Assembly (NCBI GenBank): GCA_018644665.1
Contig: JABGQA010000084.1
Coordinates: 62,001 to 126,000, forward strand
Direction of reading: 5' to 3'
DNA length: 64,000 nucleotides
From: Candidatus Poribacteria bacterium
GTDB taxonomy: Bacteria > Poribacteria > WGA-4E > GCA-2687025
Positions 26,067-36,074 of the stretch are shown one piece after another. The position numbers were made by a program, and so were the translations under genes. Below the pieces are notes generated by a model. The model saw nothing but the letters and a program-made list of their open reading frames with translations, did not search any database and was not told where the DNA came from. Within the stretch, counting starts at the first letter, position 1; each line of letters opens with the position of its first letter.

Positions 26067-27086
26067 ATGCGGGCTATGTCATGCGTTGGGGTCGCGATGG
26101 CCATCCTATGCCTCGCGGCGCCTGCGACGGCGGGCGAGGGCGCGGCGTCGTTGCTGGACGCGTTTCGACAGGTCGACTGGGATTCCCGCGAAGTCGGCCA
26201 GGGCAAGGATCTTGCCGACGACGCGTGGAAGACGCGAATCCGTGTAGAACGCGGCCTCGTATCGCTCGGCGCGGACGCGGTCCCAACGCTCGTGGACGCG
26301 TGCTCCGACTCGAACCGTCACGTGCGCCTGTTGGCCGCGCACGCCCTCGGGTACCTGAACGACACATCGGCTGTCGCGGCGCTCGTACGCGTCGCCGGTG
26401 AGGACGACTACGCGGCCGCGCGACTGATGGCCGTCGAAGCCCTCGGACGCCTCGGCGCCCGAGACGGCGAGGCCGTCGTCAGGGCGGCTACCGCGGACAC
26501 CAACCGATACATACGCGAGGCAGCCGCGTGGGCTCTTCCTCGTACCGTGTCGGGCGAGGGCGTCGGCGATTCCCTTCGTGAATTGGCGCTCGCCACGTGG
26601 GCCGACGAGCCATTGGCGGCCGCGATCGTCGGCGAGCTGGCCCCTGACTTCGCCCTGAGCGACGCGGACGGGGACACAGTCCGTCTGTCGGACTACCGCG
26701 GCCACAAGAACGTCGTCATCATCTCACTCCTGGCGGATTGGTGACCGGTGTGCAATAGGGAGTTGGTCCAACTCCAGGAAGCACACGATCGGTTCGCCGA
26801 AGAAGACGCCGCCATCCTCGTGATCGACGCTCAGGAGACATTCCGAGTCCGCGATTGGCGCGACAAGCTGGAGTCGCCCTTCACGTTCCTATCCGACCCC
26901 ACGGCATGGGTGTCCGCGCGGTACGGCGTCGCGAAGCAAATCGTGGTACATGATGAGTGGGTAAGCCTTCCGTCCGCGTTCATCGTGGACAAGGAGGGCA
27001 TCCTCCGGTACGCCCATTTCGGGCGAGGCTGGCCGATGGAGGAACGCGCCACCCCGCAGGATCTCCTAGCGCACCTGGCCGAGTAG
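26067..27086 (+). CDS. Predicted selenoprotein: secreted HEAT-repeat protein with redoxin domain (UxxC)
   Basis: The frame runs from the ATG at 26067 to TAG at 27086 with one in-frame TGA at 26742-26744, giving 339 residues if it is decoded as selenocysteine (residue 226). Order: signal peptide (1-23), HEAT-like helical repeats (about 45-190, e.g. RLLAAHALGYLNDTSAVAAL), then an AhpC/TlpA-like redoxin domain starting LAPDFALSDADGDTVRLSDY. The TGA sits in LADW-U-PVCNREL, exactly where relatives have the first Cys of a WCxxC centre, so the active site would be U226-P-V-C229. Downstream residues IVDKEGILRYAHFG complete a normal redoxin fold. A SECIS-like hairpin follows the TGA. GGGAGG precedes the start; TTG three bases earlier is possible. 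Confidence 0.85.
26745..26786 (+). promoter_or_regulatory. Bacterial SECIS-like hairpin after the in-frame TGA
   Basis: Lower stem GTGTGC (26748-26753)/GCACAC (26781-26786), a symmetric 5x5 internal loop, and upper stem GGAGTT (26759-26764)/AACTCC (26770-26775) capped by GGTCC (26765-26769). The apical loop begins 20 bases after the TGA. The E. coli fdhF SECIS has a GGUCU apex about 18 bases after its UGA, so position and loop match what SelB recognises. Confidence 0.75.
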
Positions 27087-27274
27087 GCGGCCGACACGGT
27101 TCCTCGCGCCGACGCGCCGACGCGCCGAAGCAGTGAACCGCCAGGCCGCTGGCGACACTGGCTCTGTGCCCCGGACGGCGTGCGACGTGCGCGGTCAACC
27201 GGGGATGCCGAGGTTGCGTTGCAGGACTGTCCCGCGAGGCGCGTATCGCGCCGGCGCGAGCGAGGAGACGGGAA

Positions 27275-29734
27275 GTGGTGGACAAGCTGGGCGCGCGGGG
27301 CGGCGGCACAGCCGTACGCCGGGCGCTGATATTCTCGCTGATCGCCCACGTAGTTCTGGCTATGGCGCTCCTGTTCGAGTTCCTGACGGTCCGCGCTCGC
27401 GACGCGCGCGAGGAGGGCTTCCTCGCTGTGGAGTTCCCCCGTACCTCGCCTGAGCGCCGTACGATGCGCCGACCCAAGAAGGCGCCGCAGAGGGCCACCG
27501 AGAACGCGGCGCCCTCGCCCACGCCCGTCATCGCCCGACGCAACATCGGCGACGCCGTCGCCCTTCCTCTCGTCGACGACGGGTACGCGGCCTCTGCCCC
27601 ATCCTCCGGCGGATGGGACGGCGCCGCGGCAGCCACCGTCGAGCACGTCGCACGGCCGGTGAAGCAGTTCCAGGCGATGCCCAAGCAGACCTTCAGCGCC
27701 GTCGCGACAACGGCGCCGCCGCCCGAGTCGACGCGCGAGGTCGAGGGCGTGCGCGTCTCGACCGCGTTGACCACGGCCGCCCCGTTCGCCGCGCCACCCC
27801 GCCAGGCCCGCGTTGAGCGTCGCGAATCCGATGCTCCCAGGTTCGGGCCTCTCGCCGGCGCGACTGCCCCGGGGCCCGGCCAGAAGACCATGACCGGCGC
27901 CGACATCGCGCGCGTCCCAGGCACAACTGGCGACGTGCTCAAGGCGCTTAGTGTGATGCCGGGCATCTCGTCGCCGATGGACATGAGCGGCGAGTTGTTC
28001 GTCCGCGGCGGCAGCTCCGAGGAGAATCGCTTCTACTTCGACCGCATCCTGCTGGGTTACCCCTACCACTTCGGCGGTCTCACATCGACTATCAGCTCGG
28101 ACATCATCGACCGGGTCGATGTCCACGCGGGCGGGTTCGGCGCGCAGTTCGGCGAGGCCCAGGCGATCATCGACATATCGCCGCGAGCGAAGAGTCGCGA
28201 CGGGTTCCGCGGCAGCGTCGACGTGAACCCACTTCTGACCGAGTGGTTCATGCAGTCGCCGCTCGGAGAGAACGGCTCGGCATACGTCGCCGGGCGTCGC
28301 AGCTACGCCGATCTCATCGTGCCGAAGATCGTGAATATCGAGCAGATCACCGCGTTCCCGCGCTTCTGGGACTACCAGGCGGGAGCCGAGACGGACCTGT
28401 CGGACACGCAGCATCTGCGGCTGACGACGTTCGCGTCGCAGGATTACATGCAGCTGTTCCTCGCAGCCGACGACGTCTCAGAGGACCCGGAATTCGCCGG
28501 CAAGTTCCACTACCAGTACGGCTTCTACGGTCGGGGCGGCACGCTGACGTCGGACTTCGGTGAGCGCGGGCGGCTACTCACCACGGCGTCCCAGTACGGG
28601 TTCGAGATCGACATGGGGTTCGGCGACGGGTTCTACCTGCGCCTGGATCAGGACCTCAGCTCCCTGCGACAGGACGGAGCCTTCCCGCTCTCGTCATCAC
28701 ACACGCTGGAGGTCGGCCACGAACTTCTGACAGGCGACACGACGACGGGCGGGTTCTTCTCGTTGCCCCCGGACGAAGGCGACCCCGACTTCGACTTCGC
28801 CGCCGAGGCGGTTCGTCACGCCGATGCCCAGGAGCGCTTCACCTGGCTCCAGGGCTACATGCAGGACCGGGCGCGGATGACGGAACGGCTAACGCTGACG
28901 CTGGGCGGACGCGTCGGCTACTTCAACCTCACGGGTGACACGCGCGTGGACCCGCGAGTCAGCCTCGAGTACGACTGGGAAGCCGGGCCGACGATCCGCG
29001 CCGCATGGGGTGTCTACCGTCAGAGCCCCGAGCCACCGCAGATCCTCGAGAACTGGGGCAACCCGGACGTCACCAGCACGCGCGCGACGCACTATATCCT
29101 CGAACTCGAACGGCAGTTCTCGGATGAACTACTCGTCAAGGCGGCGGGGTACTACAAGGAACTGGACGACCTCGTGACCCGCGACCCGGCCGCGGTGTAC
29201 CTCAACCAGGGCGACGGCTTCGCGCGTGGTCTCGAGCTGTTCATGAAATACACGCCCTCCGACCGTTTCCTGGGTTGGTTCAGCTACGCCTATGGACTCT
29301 CCGAGCGCCGCGACACTCCGACTGCCGAGCGAAGGCTCTTCAGCTTCGATCAGACCCACGTCGCGACGACGGCGTTCAGCTACCGCCCCGGTGGGAAGTG
29401 GGACATCGGCGCCAAGTGGCAGTACTCGACGGGCTTGCCGTACACGCCGGTCGTGCGAGCGGACGCAGTGGTCGGCGCGGACGGCGAGGTGGAGTACGAA
29501 CCCGTATTCGGGCCGCTGAACTCAGAGCGTCTGGCGCCGTTCCACCGTTTGGATGTGCGTATAGCGCGGCTGTTCAGCATTGCCGGCGCTCCAGCGGAAG
29601 CGTACCTGGAGATCCTCAACGCGTATAACCGTCGCAACGTCTTCCAGCTCGAATACAGCGACGACTACTCCGAGCAGGAGCCGCTGTACCAGCTCCCCTT
29701 GATCCCCTTCATCGGCATGTCTACGCGATTCTAG
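27275..29734 (+). CDS. TonB-dependent receptor with a TonB-like N-terminal anchor
   Basis: An 819-residue protein in three parts. Residues 1-60 resemble the inner-membrane end of TonB: a basic stretch, a helix (ALIFSLIAHVVLAMALLFEF) and then FLAVEFP. Residues 60-205 are Pro/Ala/Arg-rich and look disordered. From about 205 comes a receptor plug (ADIARVPGTTGDVLKALSVM, GELFVRGGSSEENRFYFD, IDRVDVHAGGFGAQFG) and then a beta-barrel ending in ...GMSTRF with the outer-membrane terminal Phe. The barrel resembles small-substrate TonB-dependent receptors; the ligand is unknown. GTG start with GGAG about eight bases upstream. An inner-membrane anchor on an outer-membrane barrel is unexpected. Confidence 0.85.
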   Translation: MVDKLGARGGGTAVRRALIFSLIAHVVLAMALLFEFLTVRARDAREEGFLAVEFPRTSPERRTMRRPKKAPQRATENAAPSPTPVIARRNIGDAVALPLVDDGYAASAPSSGGWDGAAAATVEHVARPVKQFQAMPKQTFSAVATTAPPPESTREVEGVRVSTALTTAAPFAAPPRQARVERRESDAPRFGPLAGATAPGPGQKTMTGADIARVPGTTGDVLKALSVMPGISSPMDMSGELFVRGGSSEENRFYFDRILLGYPYHFGGLTSTISSDIIDRVDVHAGGFGAQFGEAQAIIDISPRAKSRDGFRGSVDVNPLLTEWFMQSPLGENGSAYVAGRRSYADLIVPKIVNIEQITAFPRFWDYQAGAETDLSDTQHLRLTTFASQDYMQLFLAADDVSEDPEFAGKFHYQYGFYGRGGTLTSDFGERGRLLTTASQYGFEIDMGFGDGFYLRLDQDLSSLRQDGAFPLSSSHTLEVGHELLTGDTTTGGFFSLPPDEGDPDFDFAAEAVRHADAQERFTWLQGYMQDRARMTERLTLTLGGRVGYFNLTGDTRVDPRVSLEYDWEAGPTIRAAWGVYRQSPEPPQILENWGNPDVTSTRATHYILELERQFSDELLVKAAGYYKELDDLVTRDPAAVYLNQGDGFARGLELFMKYTPSDRFLGWFSYAYGLSERRDTPTAERRLFSFDQTHVATTAFSYRPGGKWDIGAKWQYSTGLPYTPVVRADAVVGADGEVEYEPVFGPLNSERLAPFHRLDVRIARLFSIAGAPAEAYLEILNAYNRRNVFQLEYSDDYSEQEPLYQLPLIPFIGMSTRF

Positions 29735-29816
29735 GCGTCCCTACCGCTTCCCCGCCCGCGCGAACCGTGTCATTCTGGGCGCCAATGCCAGATCGGTTCA
29801 CAGCGGAGGCGTTCAC

Positions 29817-31316
29817 ATCGGCGCGCACGCGGACACGCTTCGGCGATTCCTGTCGCACTACGGCCCGGGCGGCCCGGTCTTCGTGGCCCGCGCTCCCGGC
29901 CGCGTGAACCTGGTCGGCATGCACATCGACCATCAGGGCGGCGCCGTAAACCCCATCGCGATCCGCGAGACGCGCGTCATCGCGCGACACCGACCCGACG
30001 GGGTGGTCCGCGTCGCCAACGCGGACGCGCGCTTCGGCGAAGGGGAGTTCGCGCTTGCCGACATCCTGCCCCCGGGCGCGGTGAACTGGAGCGACTGGAC
30101 GCGTGAGGTCAGCGCCCAGCGGGAGGCAGACGGGCGCGCCGTCGACTGGTCCGACTACGTGAAGGCGGCCCTGATCGCCCTGCAGGAACAGGAGCGCGAC
30201 CGCAAGGGTCGGTACCTGCGTCGGCTCAGGGGCATGGACCTGTACGTCGAGAGCGATGTCCCGGTCGCGTCCGGCCTGTCGTCGTCATCCGCGCTCGTCG
30301 TCGCTACCGCTTACGCGGCGATGGCGGTCAACGACATCAGCCACAGTCGCGAGCTGTTGGTGCGGCTTCTCGGTGAATCGGAGTGGTACATCGGGCTGCG
30401 TGGGGGGATCGGCGACCACGCGGTGATCCTGCTCGCCAAGGCCGGTCAGCTTTCGCACATCGAACTCCTGCCGACGCGTGTGGAGCACGCCCCCTTCCCA
30501 GCCGACTGCCGCGTCGTGGTCTGTCACTCCGGCGTGTCCGCGGACAAGTCGGCCGGGGCAAGGAACACCTACAACGAACGCGTCGCGGGTTACGGCATCG
30601 GGCTCATCTGGCTGCGACGACGGTTCCCCGCCCAGATGGCGCGCGTAGAGCGGTTCCGCGACCTGCATCCTGCCCACATGGGCATCCCCCTCGCCGAGTT
30701 CTACGCGATGCTCGCGACTTTGCCCGTGCGCGCGAGTCGGGAGCGCCTTGCGACGCTGCTGCCGGATGACGCCGCCGCGCTGTCCACCATCTACCACACG
30801 CACGACGAGTACCCGGACGGCTACCGGCTCCGGGGCGTCTGTCTGTACGGAGCCGCGGAGTGCGAGCGCAGTCGCCGGGCTCTGAATAGCCTTCGCGCAG
30901 GCGACGCAGAGGGAGTTGGGACGCTGATGGACGTATCCCATGACGGGGACCGCGTCTACGCCGCTGGCGGCGCGCCATTCACGGCGGATGTCGGTGACGA
31001 GGCGATGGCGCGCCTGTCGGCGACGGCTGCGTCGCCCGAGCCCGACGCGGCGGCCCTGCACCTACAGCCGGGCGCCTACGCGGCGAGTTGTCGCGAACTG
31101 GATGAACTCGTCGACTGCGCGCGTGGCGTCGACGGCGTCCTGGGCGCGGGATTGGTCGGCGCAGGGCTCGGTGGGTGCGTCTCGATGCTTGTCCGTGAAG
31201 ATCGCGTCGAGGAACTGGCCGACACCGTGCAACGTGGCTACTTCGAGCCGCGGAGAATCGAACCGTTCGTCGAGGTGTGCGCTCCCGTCGACGGCGCGAC
31301 CGCCGGCCCAGCCTAG
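29817..31316 (+). CDS. Galactokinase-like GHMP kinase (probable ATC start)
   Basis: A GHMP-fold sugar kinase of about 499 residues. The galactokinase motif RAPGRVNLVGMHIDHQGG is near the N-terminus, the ATP-binding glycine-serine loop is VPVASGLSSSSALVVATAY, GGIGDHAVILLAKAG carries the putative catalytic Asp, and GLVGAGLGGCVSMLV is motif 3. It probably phosphorylates an aldose at C1 (galactose or galacturonate); HIDHQGG instead of HTDYNGG makes the sugar uncertain. The only canonical start, GTG at 29883, would remove the first strand. The frame is open upstream, and GGAGG sits seven bases before an ATC at 29817, which gives the usual N-terminal helix LRRFLSHYG. A terminator follows. Confidence 0.88.
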   Translation: MGAHADTLRRFLSHYGPGGPVFVARAPGRVNLVGMHIDHQGGAVNPIAIRETRVIARHRPDGVVRVANADARFGEGEFALADILPPGAVNWSDWTREVSAQREADGRAVDWSDYVKAALIALQEQERDRKGRYLRRLRGMDLYVESDVPVASGLSSSSALVVATAYAAMAVNDISHSRELLVRLLGESEWYIGLRGGIGDHAVILLAKAGQLSHIELLPTRVEHAPFPADCRVVVCHSGVSADKSAGARNTYNERVAGYGIGLIWLRRRFPAQMARVERFRDLHPAHMGIPLAEFYAMLATLPVRASRERLATLLPDDAAALSTIYHTHDEYPDGYRLRGVCLYGAAECERSRRALNSLRAGDAEGVGTLMDVSHDGDRVYAAGGAPFTADVGDEAMARLSATAASPEPDAAALHLQPGAYAASCRELDELVDCARGVDGVLGAGLVGAGLGGCVSMLVREDRVEELADTVQRGYFEPRRIEPFVEVCAPVDGATAGPA

Positions 31317-31354
31317 ACGGCGCACGCCGAGCCCGCAAACTCCCCTATGAACGA

Positions 31355-31386
31355 AACAGGGCGCCCGCGTTGGCGGGCGCCCTGTT
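31355..31386. terminator. Bidirectional intrinsic terminator
   Basis: A perfect 14-bp stem (AACAGGGCGCCCGC and its complement) with loop GTTG, between the convergent galactokinase-like gene (ends 31316) and the TPR gene (ends 31410). This is the strongest hairpin in the window. On the minus strand it is followed by TTTCGTT. Confidence 0.9.
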
Positions 31387-31409
31387 GATGTTGCGGGATG
31401 GTAAGGAGG

Positions 31410-34400
31410 CTATTCGCCTGCCATCTGCCGCATGTACTGTGTGATGGCCACGATCTGAGTCTCGGCGCGCCGCAGGGCGCGGTCGAGGTTCGGGTTCGGC
31501 GGCGTGACGCGGATGCCACTGGCATCCGTGTAGAACGCCGTCAGCCGACCGAATGTGTTGATCGCGTCCTGCCACCGCTCCAACTGCACGTACCCGTCGC
31601 CCATCTGCACGAGTGCGACCTGCATCGACTCGCTGCCGGGATAGGTTTCCGTGAGCGTGTTGAAGTCGGCCAACGCGTCCAACACTGCTTGCGTCTGCGC
31701 AGGCGTCACGTCCGCTCCGCCGATGGCGGAGAGGGCCGCGTTGAACGCGGTTTCGATCGTGCCGTATTCGAGCGCGGCCAAGGCCTCCTCGGTCTCCTCG
31801 ATGTAGGTGAGGACCGTGTGCTTCGACTGCTCGCTCGCGGACTCGAGTTCCAGCACGCTCTTGTAGAGGGCGAGGGCTTCCTTGAGCTTCACGATCCTCA
31901 CGGGGTCATCTTCCGCGAGTTCGATCGTCTCGTTGTAGCGAGCGTCGCCGACGCTGATGAAGGCGTCCGCGGCGTATTCGCTCTCGGGGTAGTTGCTCGC
32001 CAACCGCTCGTAGACGCCGAACACCTCGTCGGGACGGCCGACGTTGTTATAGCACGCAGCAGCCGAATACAGCGCTTCCGCTGCGCTCGCGTGCGTCGGG
32101 TAGTTGTCCGGCACCGCGATGTACGCGGGCAACGCTTCCTCGAACCGCTGAGCAGCGAAGAACGCCTCACCCACCTGGTACTGCCAGAGGCCGGCGTCCT
32201 CGTTGGTCGGGTAACGGTTTACGAGGCCCTGCAGGTGTTCCGCCGACGCTGCGAACAGCGTCGGGTCCATCTCGCTTCCGCGCGCGAGGTCATACATAGT
32301 CACGCCCGCGTAGTAGAGCGCCGTCTGTATCTCCTCGGCCGAAGCAGTGATGTGCCCGTTGTCCGACAGCTGGACAAAGCGCGGTAGCACCTCCGCCGAG
32401 ATCGGCAGATCCACCGGGCCATGCACGGCGTAGGACACCACGCCCGCCTGGTACAGCGCCGGCCCGACGAACACGCGCGCGTTCTGCGGCGCCTGCGCGA
32501 TCGGCTCGGCGAACTCCGCGACCTTCAGGTAGTCCTGCACGGATTCGCGCGACGCCTGCTTGTAGGCAGTGTTCGCGGAACCCTCGGTGTTGTCGAAGAG
32601 CGCGCGCGCCTGACGGGAACGCAGGTTCGCCACCTGGTACTGCGCCTGCACTTTCTGCACGACATCGCCCGTTCGCACGGAACGGTCGCGGGCGTCCTCG
32701 GCCTTGGCGAGCGCGGTGTCGATGTTCCCGGTCTGCACGTACAAATCGGAGGCGCGAACGCCACCGTCCGCGACCATCAACTGGACTTGGTCGCTTGTGC
32801 TGTTTGCGAACCTGGTCTGCAGGGCTTCGAACTTCGCGATCGCTTCGTCCACCGCCCCGGCTTCGCCCGCCGCCGCCGCCTGGGTCAGGAGCACGCCCGC
32901 CCGGTACAGCGCCTGCGCCGAGAAGTCGGAGTCGCCGCCGACCTCCGCCGCCATGCTGTAGTTCGCGACTGCCTGCGCACGGTCACCCAACTGGTTCTCG
33001 TAGATGTCCGCGAGCGACAGATACGACCGCAGTTGCATGTTCGAGTCGGTCGAGTGCTCCGCCAGGTACTGATACTCAGTCGCGGCGGTGTCGAACTGAC
33101 CGATCTGCTGGTTCAGACGCGCCAACTCGATGTGAGCTGCTTCGATGATCGGCAGCTTATCGGGGTCGGTGACCGTGCCTTCGAAGCTCGTCACGACGCC
33201 CAGTGACTGGATCGCGGGCATCACGCGGCCGCCCTGCGACTGCGCCAAGCCACGCGTGTAGTTGATGCTCACCATGAGCGAGTCATCGACTTTGCCCCGG
33301 TCGCGATACGCCAGCGCGCTCCCGGAGAGCTCCTCAGCCTGTGCGAACCACGGCGCTCCCGCATTCTCGTCGTCGACGATCAGCATCTCGCCGTGCTTAT
33401 ACGCGCTCACTGCCGCCTGGTAGTAACCCAGCGGAGCCTGGTCGCTGGTGGGGAACAGGTCCCCTAGCGCCTGGTATTCGGGGGCCGCTTCGGCGAAGCG
33501 TTCCTCGCCGAACAGCATGTTCCCGATCTTGAGCTGCGCGGTTACGCGTGTGCTCTCCTCGGCGGAGTCGCTCGCGACGACCTGCCGGAGGCCCGGAATG
33601 ACCTCGTCAACATCGTGGCCGAGCTTCTCCAGCGCGAGCACGCGGAGCAGGTTACCGGAGTTGACCGCCTTCTGCGCGCGATCGTCGGGGCGATCGGAGT
33701 AGTCGTTCGTCAGCTTGTCAGCAAGCGCGACGACCTCTTCCCAAGTGGCATCACCAGTATCCGCCAGGGCCTTGGTCGACAGGGTCAGACCGTAGAGCGC
33801 GTCCGGCGCGTTCTCGCTGTCCGGCGACGTGTCGACGACGACGCTGAACGCCTCGACCGACTTGCCGAGGTTCTCCGCCGTGCGCGGCTCTATCGAGTAG
33901 AAGCAGACGCCGATCAGGTACTGCGCAGCGTCGACGTAGTCACTACCCGGGTACCGCTCCACGATGTTCGCATACGCGACGGCGGCTTCGGTCCAGCGCT
34001 CCTGGCCGCGGAGCAAGTCCGCCAGCCGGATGGCGCCCAACGACTGCCACGTCTCGCCGAGTGCGTCGTTGTCCGCGATGGCGGCGTAGTGGTTGATCGC
34101 CTCGTCGATGCTCTTCTCTTTTTCGAACGTCTCCGCCGTGAGAACTGCGGCGCGGCCGAAGTTCTCGCTCATCGGCGGAATCAGAGCGTACGCGGCGCGC
34201 GCGTCGCCCCACTGCGACAGCTTCTCGTGCACGTTCGCCTTGTTCAGGATCGAGTTCTCGAGCAGGGGTAGACGCTCCGGGAACTCGTAGTCGAGGTTGT
34301 ATACGTCGTCGGAGTAGTCCGCGATGGCCGTGGCCAACGGCGCGACCGCCTTCTCGAACGACGACAGGTCGTTGTCCCGCTCGCCGATGCGGAAGTGGCT

Positions 34401-35948
34401 GACGCCCACCTGATAGAGGGAGCGAAGCTTAACGGCGTAGAACTTGGGCAGGTCTTCGAAGTCCAGCACGCGGCCGTATTCCTGCGCCGCGACGGCGAAC
34501 CGCTCCTGCTCGAACATGATGTCGCCGAGCTTCATCTGGATCTCGGACGCCTGCAGGTCGAAGTCCTCGTCGTCTATGTGCGCGTCGACGAACGAACGAC
34601 CACGCTCAAGCACCTCCTCGTAGCGCTGCAGCTCGCTCAGGCTCCACAGTTCGCCGTACAGCGCGTACGGAGCCAGGGGATCGTCCGGGTGACGGTCCAT
34701 GAGATTGCGGTACCACTCGAGGGCGCTCTCGTAGGTCTGCATCTGGTAGTACGACTCGGCGATCTGGAACGTGGCGTGAGCTACGTACTCGGAGAGCGGG
34801 TCCTCGTTCAGGACGACCAGGTACGCCGCGATGGCGTTGTCGTAGCTCTCGACGTCGATCGCGCCGGACGCGCTGTTCGCGTTCGCGTACTTCAGATACG
34901 CCTCACCGATGCCGTACCGTGCCGCGGCGACGTAGCCGCTCTCGGGGTACAACTCGACGACGGTGCGGTACGCATCAGCAGCGCTCGGGAAGTCCCCGGC
35001 TTCGATGTAGTTGTCGCCGATTTCGTACTGGATCTCGGCGCGCAACGCCATGTTGTCGGTGTTCTCAATCGCCAACTGGTAGTTCTGGATGGCGTTGTCG
35101 TAGTCCTTCTGGCGCGTGTAGATCGTGCCAAGGTCGAAGTACGCCGCGGTAACGAAGCCTGAGTTCGGGTGGTCGGCTACGAAACGGTTGTACCGGTCGA
35201 TCGCTTCCTCAAGACGGCTCAACTGGAGGAGGCAGTAGGCGGCCTTGTAGTCCGCTTCGGGGATCAACGGCGAACTCGCGAACGCCTCGGGCGTGAGGTT
35301 GTCGAACTCTCGGAACGCCTGCTCGTAGTTCTGTTCCAGCAGGAACGTCTGCGCGATCAGGTGCTGAGAGTCGTCGCGGAACTCCGAGTTCGGGAACCCA
35401 TCGACGATCGCCGCGTAAGCGACGCGCGCGCGATCGTACTCGACCAACTCGAAGTTCAGCTGCCCGATGGAGTACCACGCGTTCTCGAGGTACAGGCTGT
35501 TCGGGAAGTTGTCGATCAGTTCGCGGAACTTCGGGTCCGCTTCGTCGAACTTCTTCTGCTTGAAGAGCACGTACCCCCAGAGGAACGTGATGAGTTCCCT
35601 ATGCTTGGGCACGTGAGCGTCGCGGTAGATGTCCTCGATCGTCGTGACCGCGGCATCGTACCTCGTGACATCGTCCGTCTGATCGGCGATCTGCGCGTTC
35701 GCAAAGGCGATCTTGTAGTTCGCCAACGTCTTGAAGTCGGGGTCGATGACCTCCGTCTTCACGAACGGCTTGACCGATTCTTCGAGCGCGGCCTCGTACT
35801 GCTCGATCGCCTCCTGATACCTCTGGCCAGCGAGGTACTGTTCCGCTTCCTCGAACGCGGTCCTTACCCGCTGCGAACTGCCGCTGGGCCAGAACAGCAC
35901 ACCCAATAGCGCAGCTACTCCGACGCCGACTAGGAGTTTATCGCTCAT
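31410..35948 (-). CDS. Giant membrane-anchored tetratricopeptide-repeat protein
   Basis: A 1512-residue protein with one N-terminal membrane helix (LLVGVGVAALLGVLFWP) followed by more than 25 TPR-like units covering nearly the full length, e.g. QRYQEAIEQYEAALEE, KDYDNAIQNYQLAIENT and QTYESALEWYRNLMDRHPDDP. Many resemble the YbgF/BamD/Tol-Pal type with a pattern of Tyr and PxSxY. No catalytic domain is present. It should be a periplasmic scaffold attached to the inner membrane. A GGAGGG ribosome site lies ten bases before the ATG. It lies downstream of the ECF sigma/anti-sigma pair in the same direction, separated by 207 bases that contain a perfect 7-1-7 palindrome. Confidence 0.9.
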   Translation of the reverse strand: MSDKLLVGVGVAALLGVLFWPSGSSQRVRTAFEEAEQYLAGQRYQEAIEQYEAALEESVKPFVKTEVIDPDFKTLANYKIAFANAQIADQTDDVTRYDAAVTTIEDIYRDAHVPKHRELITFLWGYVLFKQKKFDEADPKFRELIDNFPNSLYLENAWYSIGQLNFELVEYDRARVAYAAIVDGFPNSEFRDDSQHLIAQTFLLEQNYEQAFREFDNLTPEAFASSPLIPEADYKAAYCLLQLSRLEEAIDRYNRFVADHPNSGFVTAAYFDLGTIYTRQKDYDNAIQNYQLAIENTDNMALRAEIQYEIGDNYIEAGDFPSAADAYRTVVELYPESGYVAAARYGIGEAYLKYANANSASGAIDVESYDNAIAAYLVVLNEDPLSEYVAHATFQIAESYYQMQTYESALEWYRNLMDRHPDDPLAPYALYGELWSLSELQRYEEVLERGRSFVDAHIDDEDFDLQASEIQMKLGDIMFEQERFAVAAQEYGRVLDFEDLPKFYAVKLRSLYQVGVSHFRIGERDNDLSSFEKAVAPLATAIADYSDDVYNLDYEFPERLPLLENSILNKANVHEKLSQWGDARAAYALIPPMSENFGRAAVLTAETFEKEKSIDEAINHYAAIADNDALGETWQSLGAIRLADLLRGQERWTEAAVAYANIVERYPGSDYVDAAQYLIGVCFYSIEPRTAENLGKSVEAFSVVVDTSPDSENAPDALYGLTLSTKALADTGDATWEEVVALADKLTNDYSDRPDDRAQKAVNSGNLLRVLALEKLGHDVDEVIPGLRQVVASDSAEESTRVTAQLKIGNMLFGEERFAEAAPEYQALGDLFPTSDQAPLGYYQAAVSAYKHGEMLIVDDENAGAPWFAQAEELSGSALAYRDRGKVDDSLMVSINYTRGLAQSQGGRVMPAIQSLGVVTSFEGTVTDPDKLPIIEAAHIELARLNQQIGQFDTAATEYQYLAEHSTDSNMQLRSYLSLADIYENQLGDRAQAVANYSMAAEVGGDSDFSAQALYRAGVLLTQAAAAGEAGAVDEAIAKFEALQTRFANSTSDQVQLMVADGGVRASDLYVQTGNIDTALAKAEDARDRSVRTGDVVQKVQAQYQVANLRSRQARALFDNTEGSANTAYKQASRESVQDYLKVAEFAEPIAQAPQNARVFVGPALYQAGVVSYAVHGPVDLPISAEVLPRFVQLSDNGHITASAEEIQTALYYAGVTMYDLARGSEMDPTLFAASAEHLQGLVNRYPTNEDAGLWQYQVGEAFFAAQRFEEALPAYIAVPDNYPTHASAAEALYSAAACYNNVGRPDEVFGVYERLASNYPESEYAADAFISVGDARYNETIELAEDDPVRIVKLKEALALYKSVLELESASEQSKHTVLTYIEETEEALAALEYGTIETAFNAALSAIGGADVTPAQTQAVLDALADFNTLTETYPGSESMQVALVQMGDGYVQLERWQDAINTFGRLTAFYTDASGIRVTPPNPNLDRALRRAETQIVAITQYMRQMAGE

Positions 35949-36074
35949 ACGATCCGATCCCTCCGGTACGTCCTAAACTCACACTACACTCAGAAGCCGG
36001 GATTCCTGCTATCGAACCACACCGATCTTCAGACCATCGCAAGTAAAACCGCCCAAGGCTACACGGTTTCGTCT

